Positions 42,396 to 52,512 are shown, counted from the first letter of the stretch. The stretch is DNA of 64,000 nt from UBA2185 sp964564625 (GCA_964564625.1 CAZMBE010000007.1:1-64000); one strand, 5' to 3'. A program made the numbers and translations. Notes: generated by a model not told the origin, from the sequence alone.

Positions 42396-43589
42396 TTGTT
42401 TGCTGAATTTTTTTATACGTTACGTGAACGGGGTCTTCCTGTGACCCCCACGTCTTTCCTTCGGCTTCAGAAGGCATTGAACCTTGGCGTGATCACGTCC
42501 ATTGATGATTTTTACACGGCTGCCAGGGCAATCCTCGTGAAAAGCGAACGCTACTTCGATATGTATGACCAGGTCTTTGCTCATTTTTTCAAGGGGGTTG
42601 CATTGCAGGCGCCGGGAAAAGTTGAACTGACAGAGATTGTGAAGACCCTCCTCGAAGAATGGCTGAAAAACCCGGGGGAGATTGCCGAGGCCCTCGGGCT
42701 GAACGAGTCAACATTGAAAAAAATGACCCCTGAAGAGCTGGTCCAATATTTTCTGGACACACTTAAGGATCAGACGGAAGCCCACCACGGAGGCAACCGC
42801 TGGATCGGAACGGGAGGCACATCGCCCGTGGGACATTCGGGCTTTCATCCCGGCGGGATGCGTGTGAGCGGGTATTCCCGCAATAAATCAGCTATCAAAG
42901 TAGCCATGGAACGGCGATATAAGGATTATTCACAGGAAGGGCCTCTGACGGAAGTTCAGATGAGCGAAGCCCTGAAGCGTTTGCGCCGGATGGTCCCCTC
43001 CGGGCCGAAAGATGTAGTCAATGTGGATAAAACCATTTATGCTACGATGAAGAACGCCGGGGAAATTGAAATTATCTTTGATCGCCATCTGGCTGACCGC
43101 CTCAAGATTATCCTGATGATCGACAACGGCGGATGGTCTATGGACCCTTATATCGATGTAGTACAAACCCTGTTTCATTACGCCCGGAGCCAGTTCAAAG
43201 ACCTGAAGATATACTTTTTCCATAACACCATGTACAGCCGCGTGTGGGAGGACCCCCAGCGGCGGTTCAAACCGGAGCCGATCGATGATTTCATCAGGAA
43301 AGACCCGGAGACAAGGCTGATCATTGTAGGAGACGCAAGCATGGCCCCCTATGAATTGATCCACAGCAACGGATCGATATACATCGATGAAAGAGAAGTG
43401 GGGACTGGCATGGAAAGTCTGAATTTTCTCGCCAAAACCTTCCGCCACGCCGCCTGGCTCAATCCCCAGCCTGAGGAGGAATGGCGGCATACGTATACCA
43501 TAGGCATAATCCGGCAGGTCTTCCCCATGTTCGAACTGACCCTGGACGGCCTGGAAAAGGCGGTCCAACACCTCATGGCCAAGCATTAA
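42396..43589 (+). CDS. VWA (CoxE-like) partner of MoxR
   Basis: 397 residues. The N-terminus FAEFFYTLRERGLPVTPT is typical of CoxE-like proteins. The C-terminal VWA domain has MIDNGGWSM in place of the DxSxS MIDAS motif, so metal-ion binding is likely altered or lost; ILVKSERYFDMYDQVFAHFF and RRYKDYSQEGPLT are family segments. It should cooperate with the MoxR ATPase immediately upstream. The start is a TTG with GAGG about nine bases before. No cox structural genes are present in the window. Confidence 0.88.
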   Translation: MFAEFFYTLRERGLPVTPTSFLRLQKALNLGVITSIDDFYTAARAILVKSERYFDMYDQVFAHFFKGVALQAPGKVELTEIVKTLLEEWLKNPGEIAEALGLNESTLKKMTPEELVQYFLDTLKDQTEAHHGGNRWIGTGGTSPVGHSGFHPGGMRVSGYSRNKSAIKVAMERRYKDYSQEGPLTEVQMSEALKRLRRMVPSGPKDVVNVDKTIYATMKNAGEIEIIFDRHLADRLKIILMIDNGGWSMDPYIDVVQTLFHYARSQFKDLKIYFFHNTMYSRVWEDPQRRFKPEPIDDFIRKDPETRLIIVGDASMAPYELIHSNGSIYIDEREVGTGMESLNFLAKTFRHAAWLNPQPEEEWRHTYTIGIIRQVFPMFELTLDGLEKAVQHLMAKH

Positions 43590-43629
43590 TCCACACCGTC
43601 CGCTTCGGGGATCTTGTAGATGATCCCTT

Positions 43630-44580
43630 TCAATCCGACCATGTCTCCCTGAGCAGGTCAGCATTATCCATGAGCAGTTTCAAATACACCAATTCGAGGT
43701 TGACCATCTCCTTATCACAATTACGCAACCACTCGGCAAGCCACGCGAACCGTATAGCAATTACGAACTCCAGAAGGATTACCCAGCTTGCATCGCTGAT
43801 AATGTCTTTTCGCTTCAGAGTGGAAATAAAATTGAGGACCAGCTTGCCAAGCAGACCTTCAGGATCTTCGATGCCAATGCACCCTATCAGAAGTGCTGCA
43901 TCGTAGATCTCAGGCTTATATCCCAAAAATTCCCAGTCAATCACTGCCCGTATAGAATCGGTTCCCCAGATAACGTTCAGGGGATGATAGTCTCCATGAC
44001 AGAACGCATGAGGGAGATAATCGTGTGGTTCCATGAAACGTTCATCCAAAAATGTCAGGACCGGTAACAACGCTTCCTGCAGTGACGGTTCGTGTTGCCG
44101 TATGATGACCACCAATCCTTCAATGTAGGTTTTCATTGAAAATGGAGCTTGATCCTTAAAATAGGGCACGTTCAACGATGCCTGCCTGAGAGCCGCGAGA
44201 AATTCAGCCATGACAACACCCCTCCAGCCATCTCCCACATAGGCAGGCCTGGAAAGTTCAACCCCGGTAACGAAGGGGACCATTTGATAGTACTCACCTG
44301 CAACCTCCGCAATATATTTACCTTTTGAATTGAGAAGATAGGGGTGAATGCAGGAGAGACCTCGCGTGTGAAGGTATTCAAGAGCATGGATAATCCTCAC
44401 CTTATGCCTGAGGGTTTGCCGTGGTATCTTCTCAAGAACAAGCAATTTGCCTTTTTCATCCTCAATAAGCAGCCGCTCCTGGCACCGTTCGGGACTGCCG
44501 GGAATTGGAATGTCGTCCCGTATGTTTTTGCAGGAAACACTCCACATTGATGTTATCTTGTCTACGATTTTATTATGCAT
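43630..44580 (-). CDS. Aminoglycoside-phosphotransferase-fold (CotS-like) protein
   Basis: 316 residues with a protein-kinase-like fold. The catalytic loop is FCHGDYHPLNVIW and the metal loop VIDWEFLGYKPEIYDAA, both intact. The N-terminal lobe is short and its ATP-binding Lys is in LLVLEKIPR. It resembles the CotS/thiamine-kinase/APH superfamily; small-molecule kinase activity is inferred, with substrate unknown. No spore genes are nearby. The ATG lacks a clear ribosome-binding site. Confidence 0.85.
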   Translation of the reverse strand: MHNKIVDKITSMWSVSCKNIRDDIPIPGSPERCQERLLIEDEKGKLLVLEKIPRQTLRHKVRIIHALEYLHTRGLSCIHPYLLNSKGKYIAEVAGEYYQMVPFVTGVELSRPAYVGDGWRGVVMAEFLAALRQASLNVPYFKDQAPFSMKTYIEGLVVIIRQHEPSLQEALLPVLTFLDERFMEPHDYLPHAFCHGDYHPLNVIWGTDSIRAVIDWEFLGYKPEIYDAALLIGCIGIEDPEGLLGKLVLNFISTLKRKDIISDASWVILLEFVIAIRFAWLAEWLRNCDKEMVNLELVYLKLLMDNADLLRETWSD

Positions 44581-44740
44581 AATGTATTATGGGATACTGA
44601 TGGATACGTGTCAATGCAGAAACACGCAAGTTCGGGAGATATGTTGATTGGATAAAAATCAGGAATCGGAGAATGAATCAAAAACTTACACACCGCCCCG
44701 GTTCGCAGCGAGTAAATCCTATCACTGTGGATGGAGAGCT

Positions 44741-45496
44741 TTACTTATTACCCACGGAGGCAAGGTAGACTGCAAATTCATCCTGACCATCAATTCTGAG
44801 AAGGCTGTCTAATGCTTCCTGATCATACGCGGCAATGGCGCACGTCCCTGCCCCTATTGCTTCACAGGCAAGATAGAGGTTCTGGCACACATGGCCTGCA
44901 TCAATCGCAATAACCTTATGTGCCGCTATGCTGTAGCGCCACTCCATTCTGTAGGGAATGGTTGTCCAGATAAAGGTAACTGCCGCATCTCCGGGGTAGC
45001 GCTGACCAAATACAGCCTGAACAATCTTTCTGTCCAGGTTCTCCTCATTAAATTCAAAGAGAAGTTCATGTTCCAGGGGAAGATAACGATAGATGCCCTG
45101 TTCCAGGCTTTTGACGTTCAACACACAGAGATACGTTTCAAACGCATGACGACAGCCGGCAGAAGGAACCGTCCTCAGTGCATGGCCGGAATCAAGCTCC
45201 TGTTTTATGCCCTGCGTAGCCCACAGGAGAAAAGACAGTTCTTCGAGCGAAAGGGGTTTATTGCTATAGGATCTGCGGCTTGCACGGTTTTTGATCGCGG
45301 ATACAATATCCATCCTGCCAATGTTTTGAAAATGTTCAAATGCAGGAAGCTCAATCCGTAGGGCTTCATGTCGGTAGGGTTTTTCGATAGGAGGAGGGGC
45401 AATTCCTCTGTTCTGGTCAGTTTGAGAAAAATCAACGGCCTTGCGGATACTGTCTTTCAGGAACACGCGATATTTTTTTGTGACGTCTTTATCCAT
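44741..45496 (-). CDS. SagB/ThcOx family nitroreductase-fold protein
   Basis: 251 residues. The FMN-binding pattern is IKNRASRRSYSNKPLSLEE, then LLWATQG, TVPSAGCRHAFETYL, and a closing ACEAIGAGTCAIAAYD. This is the SagB-type oxidoreductase family. In toxin operons SagB oxidises azolines, but no precursor peptide or YcaO gene is here, so it is probably a stand-alone flavoprotein of different use. No evident ribosome-binding site. Confidence 0.9.
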   Translation of the reverse strand: MDKDVTKKYRVFLKDSIRKAVDFSQTDQNRGIAPPPIEKPYRHEALRIELPAFEHFQNIGRMDIVSAIKNRASRRSYSNKPLSLEELSFLLWATQGIKQELDSGHALRTVPSAGCRHAFETYLCVLNVKSLEQGIYRYLPLEHELLFEFNEENLDRKIVQAVFGQRYPGDAAVTFIWTTIPYRMEWRYSIAAHKVIAIDAGHVCQNLYLACEAIGAGTCAIAAYDQEALDSLLRIDGQDEFAVYLASVGNK

Positions 45497-45832
45497 TTTG
45501 TAAATTAATATGAATCTGCTTTATCCTTGTAGCGTTAGCCTTTTTCGGAAGTTCTCCGGTCTTGTATAACCTGGTAACTACCATACCTGTTTTCTTAACG
45601 GATTTCCCATCTTCCTCTCCCATAGAAGAACGGAATCATGATGGTTGTATGAAATGAGAATAGGGAAAAACACATAGGAAGTCAATGTAATAAGTGAGTG
45701 ATGGATAATGAATGTGATGCCATAGGATTGTCTGTATAGCACCTAAGAGTCCTCAATTCCCGTGCAGATGTGAGGGCTATCAAACTGGCCACAAATAGTA
45801 TGAAGGATTTGACAAGAGCCTCCTTTTTTACA
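45497..45832. other. Intergenic region, SagB-like / lnt
   Basis: 336 bases between the lnt stop and the SagB-like start, both on the minus strand. I see no gene, tRNA or recognisable remnant. No strong promoter is evident in either direction. Confidence 0.4.
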
Positions 45833-47437
45833 TCATTGTTTCCGAGGTCGTGTGTGGCGCTTTTTCTCTTTGCCATCATATGTCTTCTTGTTCTCGAGAT
45901 GACGATGAGCCAACCGGAACGCATTGCCAATGGCAAGGAGTGCGAGGAGTGCACACAGCCAGCCTGTCCATTCCCCCAGTAGGGCATAGACTGTCCGGCC
46001 CTGCATCATGGGGATCCTGCCGACGAGTGTCCCCCTCGTCCACTGCGCGATACGATGGTCAATGCGGCCCACCGGATCTACGATGGCTGACACGCCTGTA
46101 TTGGTGGCCCGAATGAGGGGTCGCCGGTGCTCGATCGCCCGGAAGCTCGCGAGGACCAGGTGTTCCATTGGCTCTACCGTATTGCCGTACCAGGAATCGT
46201 CGGTCAGGTTGAACATCGCCTCGGGAACCTGGCGAAAGCGCCCGCCGCTCATCAGCATGCGGATATGTCCGGGAAAGATATCTTCGTAGCATATGCTTAC
46301 CGAGAGCACATGCCTGCCGAGCAGGAGTGGCTCTTTGTTCTCTCCAGGCCAAAACCGGCTCGAGTAGGGAGACCACGAGTACAACCATGGAAATGTGTCA
46401 CCGAAGGGGATAAATTCGCCGAAGGGCACGAGGACCATCTTGTCGTAGATACCGAGGATTTTACCCATGCCGTCCGCGAGAATAGCGCTGTTGTAGAAGC
46501 GGGGGCCGCCGCTCTGGTCAACGCGCAAGACCGCGCCGGTAATCGTTGGTGTGCGCAGGCCGTCAAGCACACCGGGCGGCAGATGCCCTTCACGGTACAT
46601 GAGGTTGAAACTATAGGCGTTCTCAGGCCATACAATGATGTCGAGTGAGTTGTCGGTGATGAGTTTCCTGGACATCTCCTGGTGTTCACGGAGAAAACGG
46701 CCAGGATCATGATGCTTCTCCCCTGCCCCAAGGTTTGTCTGGACCACGCCGACGGTCAGCTTCTCGGCCATAACGACTGCGTTGTCAATGATGATGATGC
46801 GGACTGCGCCGTAAGCACATACCAGCGCGATCACAACTGTATAGACCACCACCGGGAGAAAGGAGAAGGATCGCTTCTCGAACCGCCGTTCGATCACCGC
46901 GTAGATCACGGAGTTGGTATATACGATGAGGAAAGTAACACCGAGAATGCCTGTCACATCCGCGATTTGCGTCAGAAGGATGAGCTTGTACTGGCTTGCG
47001 CCGAGGTAGTTAGGAAAAATCTGAGGCCAGAACTTTTCGAGGGCAGTCCACACGACGGGGGAAACCCAGACCACACTCCAGCCGGTATCGCGGGTGATCA
47101 ATCGTGTGGCCCATGCCCATGCCGCAAACACGATGCCGTTTGCCGCAGCAATAAGCGACAATCCAAGCACTGCGAGGGGCCATGCCAGCCCCGCGAATTG
47201 CTGGAACATATGGACAATCCAGTAGAAACCACCACTGTGCCCTACGATGCCTGCAACCCATCCGATGAAGAACGCACGGGTTGGACTCTGCCCGCGAATC
47301 GCCCACAATATGGGCACGAGGCATATCCACGCTAGATAGAACTGGTCAAAGCCAACGTAGCCCAAGAACGCCAGAATGCCTCCCGCAACGGCGGCAATCC
47401 ACGGCAGCAAGCCAATAGTCATTGTGTGGTTTAGCAT
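45833..47437 (-). CDS. lnt: Apolipoprotein N-acyltransferase
   Basis: 534 residues. An N-terminal six-to-seven-helix membrane domain is followed by a periplasmic nitrilase-like domain. The catalytic Glu is in IIVWPENAYSF, the Lys in YDKMVLVPFGEFIPFGD, and the Cys in SVSICYEDIFPG. It adds the third acyl chain to lipoproteins in the inner membrane, which fits an outer-membraned cell. The ATG at 47437 has AAGGT; a longer reading is unlikely. The C-terminus carries a basic tail of about 20 residues. Confidence 0.95.
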   Translation of the reverse strand: MLNHTMTIGLLPWIAAVAGGILAFLGYVGFDQFYLAWICLVPILWAIRGQSPTRAFFIGWVAGIVGHSGGFYWIVHMFQQFAGLAWPLAVLGLSLIAAANGIVFAAWAWATRLITRDTGWSVVWVSPVVWTALEKFWPQIFPNYLGASQYKLILLTQIADVTGILGVTFLIVYTNSVIYAVIERRFEKRSFSFLPVVVYTVVIALVCAYGAVRIIIIDNAVVMAEKLTVGVVQTNLGAGEKHHDPGRFLREHQEMSRKLITDNSLDIIVWPENAYSFNLMYREGHLPPGVLDGLRTPTITGAVLRVDQSGGPRFYNSAILADGMGKILGIYDKMVLVPFGEFIPFGDTFPWLYSWSPYSSRFWPGENKEPLLLGRHVLSVSICYEDIFPGHIRMLMSGGRFRQVPEAMFNLTDDSWYGNTVEPMEHLVLASFRAIEHRRPLIRATNTGVSAIVDPVGRIDHRIAQWTRGTLVGRIPMMQGRTVYALLGEWTGWLCALLALLAIGNAFRLAHRHLENKKTYDGKEKKRHTRPRKQ

Positions 47438-47647
47438 ATCAGACCTTCGACATGAGTGGAATAATGACGGGATAGTGTATCGCACCCGGGTAACATAATC
47501 AAGAGTAAGCTCATGTTGCGCAGTCTATGGCGGATAGATGGAAAATAACCATTTGAAACAAACAGTAAATACCTATGATGATGTCCCCGGAATATCCGTG
47601 CATTGATGACGGCTTCGTAAAAAGACCATAGCGGCTATACGTGTCGG

Positions 47648-48907
47648 TTAGGTGATTTTCCGGAGGGCTGGAATAAAGAAGAACAATGGAACGGTGATAC
47701 CAATGCAGGTGAGGGCGATCACTGCGAGACCGAATTGAGGTCCCAATGCTTCTGCAAGGCCGCCAGCTATAACAGCTCCGACTGAAACAAAGCCCCGGTC
47801 AAGACTCATGAGACTTAGCACACGTCCGTGGAAATTCTGTGGTGCTTGTTCTAATAACAGCGAGATGTTTAATGAATGATAGGTTGTCGTCATACCCCCG
47901 GCGATGATGAGAGCAATGGCAGACAGGAGGAACCACCGGCTCTGCGAAAGGAGCAACAAGGCTAACCCGAAGATAATGAGAAAACTCATCAGCATCAAAC
48001 CCCGCCGGGGCAATTGCCGGATAGAAGCCATCGTAAGGGAGCCGATGAGGGCACCCAGGCCGGTAAGAGCCAGCATCCACCCGGCGCCGGAAGGTCCGAT
48101 ATGCAGGACACTAAGCGCCAGGAGAGGCACATATACTTGCTGATAGGGTTGTCCGACTACGAAAAGAATAAGTGCCATACCCACCAGATACAGTACACGG
48201 CGGTTAGCCGCCATATAGCGGAATCCCTCCATCAGGTCATGAAGGATTGAAGTTTTGTTGACAACCACAGTTTCTTCCACTAATGCAATGTTAGCTGTCA
48301 TCCAGACGACAAAAATAAAAATAATGGCGTTCAACAGATAGACCTGCCCGTAGTCAAAAAAAATAAGCAATACACCGGCCAAGCCGGCTCCCAACACCCT
48401 CATGGTGTTCATAGCGGAGGTATTCAGAGCGACGGCATTGAGTATTGTGTCTGACGGAACAAGGCGAGGTATCATGGATTGCCTTGCCGGCTGGTTAAAA
48501 GCCATGGAGCCGCCGGAGATAAAAGCAGTAACGAAAACGTGCCAGACTTCTATATTTTCCGTGAGTATAAGGATAGCGAGCGTGAGGTGCATTATCATTG
48601 TGACCGTTTGGCTGAGCATCAACACGCGCCGTTTGTTGTACCTGTCTGCTACAACACCGGCAAGAAGCCCGAAAAGAAACTGGGGAATCATTCTTACTGC
48701 TACTATAAATCCGACCTGAAGGGGGGAACCGGTCAACTCGAGGATAAGAAGGGGGCGCACTACTTGTTCCATCCACATCGTTGCCGCATGACCGAGTTGT
48801 CCCAGCCACATATAACGGAAACTGGTATAGCGGAGAGCCCGGAAGGTGCCGGATATTTTTATACCCTCTTTAACGTTATTTGTCCCTATGTTATCGGGTA
48901 GATCCAA
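47648..48907 (-). CDS. MFS efflux transporter (EntS/DHA-like)
   Basis: 419 residues, about twelve helices. It begins GTFRALRYTSFRYMWLGQL, has FLFGLLAGVVADRYNKRRVL between helices 2 and 3, and GGSMAFNQPARQSMIPRLVP, a mark of the EntS-type exporter subgroup. The start is a TTG without a clear ribosome-binding site. A perfect palindrome lies just upstream. Substrate unknown. Confidence 0.9.
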   Translation of the reverse strand: MDLPDNIGTNNVKEGIKISGTFRALRYTSFRYMWLGQLGHAATMWMEQVVRPLLILELTGSPLQVGFIVAVRMIPQFLFGLLAGVVADRYNKRRVLMLSQTVTMIMHLTLAILILTENIEVWHVFVTAFISGGSMAFNQPARQSMIPRLVPSDTILNAVALNTSAMNTMRVLGAGLAGVLLIFFDYGQVYLLNAIIFIFVVWMTANIALVEETVVVNKTSILHDLMEGFRYMAANRRVLYLVGMALILFVVGQPYQQVYVPLLALSVLHIGPSGAGWMLALTGLGALIGSLTMASIRQLPRRGLMLMSFLIIFGLALLLLSQSRWFLLSAIALIIAGGMTTTYHSLNISLLLEQAPQNFHGRVLSLMSLDRGFVSVGAVIAGGLAEALGPQFGLAVIALTCIGITVPLFFFIPALRKIT

Positions 48908-48912
48908 TTGAT

Positions 48913-48926
48913 TAAGGGAGCCCTTA
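48913..48926. promoter_or_regulatory. Perfect 14-base palindrome upstream of the MFS gene
   Basis: TAAGGGAGCCCTTA: arms TAAGGG/CCCTTA with a two-base centre. It sits six bases upstream of the MFS start and could be an operator, or obscure translation as a small hairpin. Confidence 0.4.
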
Positions 48927-49181
48927 CCTTCTCATATTGATAATTTTTGACAGGAATTTTTTTTATGGGGGAAGTATAGGAAACGCTGTCTTGTATGTCA
49001 ATAAAATATGGGCCACAAAACGATGGGGTGGTGTCAATCTTGTCGGACGTGAATTGTGTTTATTTCGCATTGAAGCCTTGCATTCTCGTCGAGGCGGGCG
49101 ATTTGTGGATAGCCAGAAAGTAATATGGCGCCCTCACAAAGGCCGTAGGCCGGCCGGCAAACCCAAAGATGGTGATACTCA

Positions 49182-50441
49182 TTACCAGAGCTGATTCCCT
49201 TTGATATTCAATAACCTTGTTTCCTTCTTCCCGCTGTACCCCACAATCTGATCGCTATGAGGTTTGATGAAAAGGTAATAAAGCCGCCCTTCTCGGTATG
49301 TACTGCCGGCAAGTTCGGCGGCATGGTCGCCGACTCCCATATACACGTCACATCTGCCCGCGGCCCGGATAGCCCCCCCTGTATCCTGATCCAAAGCAAA
49401 CCCTACGGGTCTGTCAAGCGCAACCGCGGCAAAGGCAAACATCGCCCTGGGAAAGACAGTTTTATCCGTTGCAATCGTTCTAAATGGAATTACCGGCTCA
49501 TTGAGGGAACCTCTGGGATCACCTTTTTCAGCCTTGAAGAAAACAAATCGGGGATTTTTATTGACATATGTATCCACTTCATCAGGATGGGCCTTGAAAT
49601 AATCAATCATGGCCTTGAGATTAATATTGTTATTGGAAAGCTTTCCCCCGGCTATCATTTTTTGCATGATACCCTGGTATTCCCATCCATTATGAGCGGC
49701 ATACCCGATAGTTTCGATCTTTCCGTTTGGCATACTAATTTTGGCTGAACCTTGCACATGCACTATGTATACCTCAAAAGGATCGCCAAGCCATACAAGC
49801 TCATTGCCGGCAAGGATATTCGACTTTTGTATTTCCTCCCTGCTTGGGTATTGCCGGATCTGGCCATCCGGCCCCCTTTGTCCCAGAATCACCCCATCAG
49901 GACCTTTTACCAGATCGGAAGGTGGCTTATACAGAGGATACTTGAAACGTTCTGTGCGTACAGGCGAACCATCAAAAATCGGCGTATAATATCCTGTAAA
50001 CAATACTGTCCCCTGATCATCACAACCGACTGAGATATACGTATCGAATCTTTCACGCAAAACAGCGTTCATCTGCTGGGGCGACAATCCCGAAGTTACA
50101 AGTTTTTCAAGTTCCCGCAGGCTCCTTACCGCCTGTTCGTGTGTTATGTCACCATGAGGATAAAACTTTTTGCTGGATGGTTTTGCCATATACTTGAGGC
50201 TGTTGGCGATTGCTTCCTTCAACCGGTCAGTATCAGAGCAAGCCCGCGTGTAGTCGGGAATCTGGCTGGGATCGGTAATCTTTCGCAGAGCCTGTTCGCC
50301 TGGCGGCAAATGACGATTATAATCTTTTTTGGGTTTTGGGTAGTCAGTGATAACTAAAGAAGTACTACGTTTTTGGCAGCCCGCAAGCACTAAAAAGGCA
50401 ATTATCAATACTACGCTGAGAACAATAATTCTGATTTTCAT
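49182..50441 (-). CDS. mltA: Membrane-bound lytic murein transglycosylase A
   Basis: 419-residue lipoprotein that cleaves peptidoglycan with 1,6-anhydro formation. The lipobox LVLAGC (C22) is near the N-terminus. The MltA domain includes GYYTPIFDGSPVRTERFKYPLY, LVWLGDPFEVYIVHVQGSAK, and the 3D-type catalytic FALDQDTGGAIRAAGRCDVYMG. The start at 50441 places the ATG directly before the signal; the longer frame adds a spurious leader. No clear ribosome-binding site. Confidence 0.95.
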   Translation of the reverse strand: MKIRIIVLSVVLIIAFLVLAGCQKRSTSLVITDYPKPKKDYNRHLPPGEQALRKITDPSQIPDYTRACSDTDRLKEAIANSLKYMAKPSSKKFYPHGDITHEQAVRSLRELEKLVTSGLSPQQMNAVLRERFDTYISVGCDDQGTVLFTGYYTPIFDGSPVRTERFKYPLYKPPSDLVKGPDGVILGQRGPDGQIRQYPSREEIQKSNILAGNELVWLGDPFEVYIVHVQGSAKISMPNGKIETIGYAAHNGWEYQGIMQKMIAGGKLSNNNINLKAMIDYFKAHPDEVDTYVNKNPRFVFFKAEKGDPRGSLNEPVIPFRTIATDKTVFPRAMFAFAAVALDRPVGFALDQDTGGAIRAAGRCDVYMGVGDHAAELAGSTYREGRLYYLFIKPHSDQIVGYSGKKETRLLNIKGNQLW

Positions 50442-50560
50442 TGCGCATGTATAGACAAAAGAGTCTTGTATGTCAAACGAAATGTGAGGGTAAAATGGGG
50501 GACAGCCTTCCGATTTCTGTCCGCGCAGCGATGACATTCAGTATAGACAGTGAAAGATAG

Positions 50561-51853
50561 TTATGTGTAGAAATCCCAGGAGAACGCATCCTGATTATCA
50601 TATTTTTCGGCCTGCTGTTTAAGATACGCCCAGTAGGTGCCTTCGTTAATATCAATGCCGGCCTCCCTTAAAGCCGCAATCACGTCGTTCGGGTTTGGCG
50701 GACATCCTGTCACCTTTATAGCCTTCCGGATATGCGGATTTCCCTTATTTGCCGTAATGATACAATTTCCGATGAGAACGGTGTTATCATACCCTGGCCT
50801 CGCCTGCATTTTCTTGCCGTTCAGGATTTCAACTTTGGGAAGAGGATCTCCCTTGAATGCGGATAGAACAAGGATATTGACCATGTTGGCAAACGGCGAA
50901 CATCCGGAGCAGAGGGTTTCATCGTATTTGGGCACCGCCGTACCAGTCACACCGAATTTTCCGAAGATCGAGGGACCGGTATTATCTTGGGTCCACCCCC
51001 AGTCCCACTTAAGCGGTTGGACATGATCGGTCAGCACCTCACCCGTGACATTATAATCAGCCAGGTGCAAGGACAGGTGGTGACGTTTACCGTACTCAAC
51101 GAAATGGATAATATCCTCAGGGTTGAAACCTATGGTTTTTGCAGCCACCATGTCGGCGGCAAGGATATTTTGGGAGGCAATGATGATGTCTTTTCTGAAG
51201 GCGTTTCCGAAATGAAGAGCGCCCCGCTCCAGCGCATAGATGCCATCCACGATGGTGAGGGAGGGTTTTACGTGATCAGCGACGAACGTAAAACAATTCT
51301 CCAAACCAAGGGTTATATGATGACAGAGTTTCTTCGAGGGTGTTTTCAGGCAGCCCTTGAGATTTTTAAGACCCAGAGATACTTTTGTCTGGGCATGGGT
51401 TTTCAGTACGGGAAGGTTGATGAGGAAGTCCGATTCCACGGCGTCCTTTGCCAGATGGAGAGTGAGGCCATTCGTGGTCTTGACGGCTGCGGATTCGCCG
51501 ACGTTGAAATCGAGAAGTCTTACACCGTACTTTTTAGAAAGTGCGGGGTATCCGAGACCCACATAGGCCGCCATGGTACCGACGCCTTTCGTAAACTCAA
51601 CGGACCCCTCTCCGATGGATATGTCCTTGCAGCCGAAATCCTTCAGAAGAATGATCAGATCCTCCACGAGCCTCGTCGTAGTAAAAACGCCGAACGGTGC
51701 AATTGTATACTTGTCATCCCATGTGACAAGATTCGGTTTAATGAGGACTTTCGCATGTGTATCCAGGTTTTCAAATCCACCGCAAAGATCGATAGCCTCT
51801 TTCAGTGAATCGGGGCTCTTAGTATATCTTAGCAGGGACACTAACGGTTTCAT
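50561..51853 (-). CDS. DUF362 domain protein, putative Fe-S
   Basis: 430 residues of the DUF362 family. Family segments are VLIKPNLVTWDDKYTI, GLGYPALSKKYGV, INLPVLKTHAQTKVSLGLKN and IVDGIYALERG. The C-terminal third has cysteines in CSGCSPFANM, IGNC and VTGCPP that could bind a cluster. Such proteins are frequent in anaerobes and are uncharacterised; a redox role is inferred. The ATG at 51853 has AAGGA; the frame upstream is unrelated. Confidence 0.88.
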   Translation of the reverse strand: MKPLVSLLRYTKSPDSLKEAIDLCGGFENLDTHAKVLIKPNLVTWDDKYTIAPFGVFTTTRLVEDLIILLKDFGCKDISIGEGSVEFTKGVGTMAAYVGLGYPALSKKYGVRLLDFNVGESAAVKTTNGLTLHLAKDAVESDFLINLPVLKTHAQTKVSLGLKNLKGCLKTPSKKLCHHITLGLENCFTFVADHVKPSLTIVDGIYALERGALHFGNAFRKDIIIASQNILAADMVAAKTIGFNPEDIIHFVEYGKRHHLSLHLADYNVTGEVLTDHVQPLKWDWGWTQDNTGPSIFGKFGVTGTAVPKYDETLCSGCSPFANMVNILVLSAFKGDPLPKVEILNGKKMQARPGYDNTVLIGNCIITANKGNPHIRKAIKVTGCPPNPNDVIAALREAGIDINEGTYWAYLKQQAEKYDNQDAFSWDFYT

Positions 51854-51930
51854 GATGGGATTCCTTTTCTCTTGAACCAAGTTTGAAACACGGCACTTCT
51901 TCAGGATAATTGAAGAGTAGGCCGGAATAT

Positions 51931-52512
51931 TTAACCAACAACAATGTGTCGTCCCAGTTCCTCTGCCTCTTTCATCAATGCTTCGTTTTTCTTGATCTCC
52001 CCGGTATCCATAGCGCTTCCGTAAACAATCCCGCAAATATTTGCCTGAACATATCCATATGCATCCTGAAAAGTTCGGAGCGCATTGACACAACCGGATT
52101 TAAAAGGATCATTGTCCCCGTAACTCATGGCTATGGCGATTCGCTTGTCCACAAACGCATCCTTGGCATACGGCAACAAGGCAAAACATCGATCCATCCA
52201 TAGTTTCGTCTGTGCGGACATGGTAAACCAGTAAACAGGGCTGGCGATTACCCACACATCCGCTTCAATCAGTTTCTTATATACCGTTTGCATATCATCC
52301 TTCACGGCACATCCCTTGCTGTTTGGTTTCTGGCATGCATAGCATGATTTACATGGGGCGATTTTCATTCCATGGATAAACAGCGTCTCTACTCTCGCGC
52401 CAACCGCCTTTGCCCCTTTGGCAATCATACCCGCGAGTACGGCACTATTGCCTTTCTTTCGCGGGCTACCGAGCAACACGAGGACTTTTTTCACTACTTT
52501 CTTTTTGGTCAT
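51931..52512 (-). CDS. Iron-sulfur flavoprotein (Isf-type)
   Basis: 193 residues with a flavodoxin fold. The FMN loop is LLGSPRKKGNSAVLAG. The compact cysteine motif CKSCYACQKPNSKGC (CX2CX2CX7C) is the mark of Isf, which holds a 4Fe-4S cluster next to FMN. ASPVYWFTMSAQTKLWMDRC is the second FMN loop. Isf-type proteins shuttle electrons from ferredoxin and can reduce O2 or peroxide. AGGAGG is ideally placed before the ATG at 52512. Confidence 0.92.
   Translation of the reverse strand: MTKKKVVKKVLVLLGSPRKKGNSAVLAGMIAKGAKAVGARVETLFIHGMKIAPCKSCYACQKPNSKGCAVKDDMQTVYKKLIEADVWVIASPVYWFTMSAQTKLWMDRCFALLPYAKDAFVDKRIAIAMSYGDNDPFKSGCVNALRTFQDAYGYVQANICGIVYGSAMDTGEIKKNEALMKEAEELGRHIVVG

Noticed and set aside
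44741..45496. Thiazole/oxazole-modified peptide cluster around the SagB-like gene
   Set aside because: No YcaO cyclodehydratase, precursor peptide or dedicated transporter lies nearby, and the gene is monocistronic.
46682..47335. 217-codon plus-strand frame inside lnt
   Set aside because: It lies wholly antisense to a conserved lnt membrane domain and shows low-complexity His/Asp/Arg-rich content typical of shadow frames.
47588..47640. GACGGCTTCGTAAAAAG segment as a dispersed repeat
   Set aside because: It resembles an extragenic repeat common in related genomes, but only one copy occurs here and no paired arm is visible, so it cannot be supported.
49257..49748. 163-codon plus-strand frame inside mltA
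   Set aside because: Antisense to the conserved MltA catalytic region with no family match.
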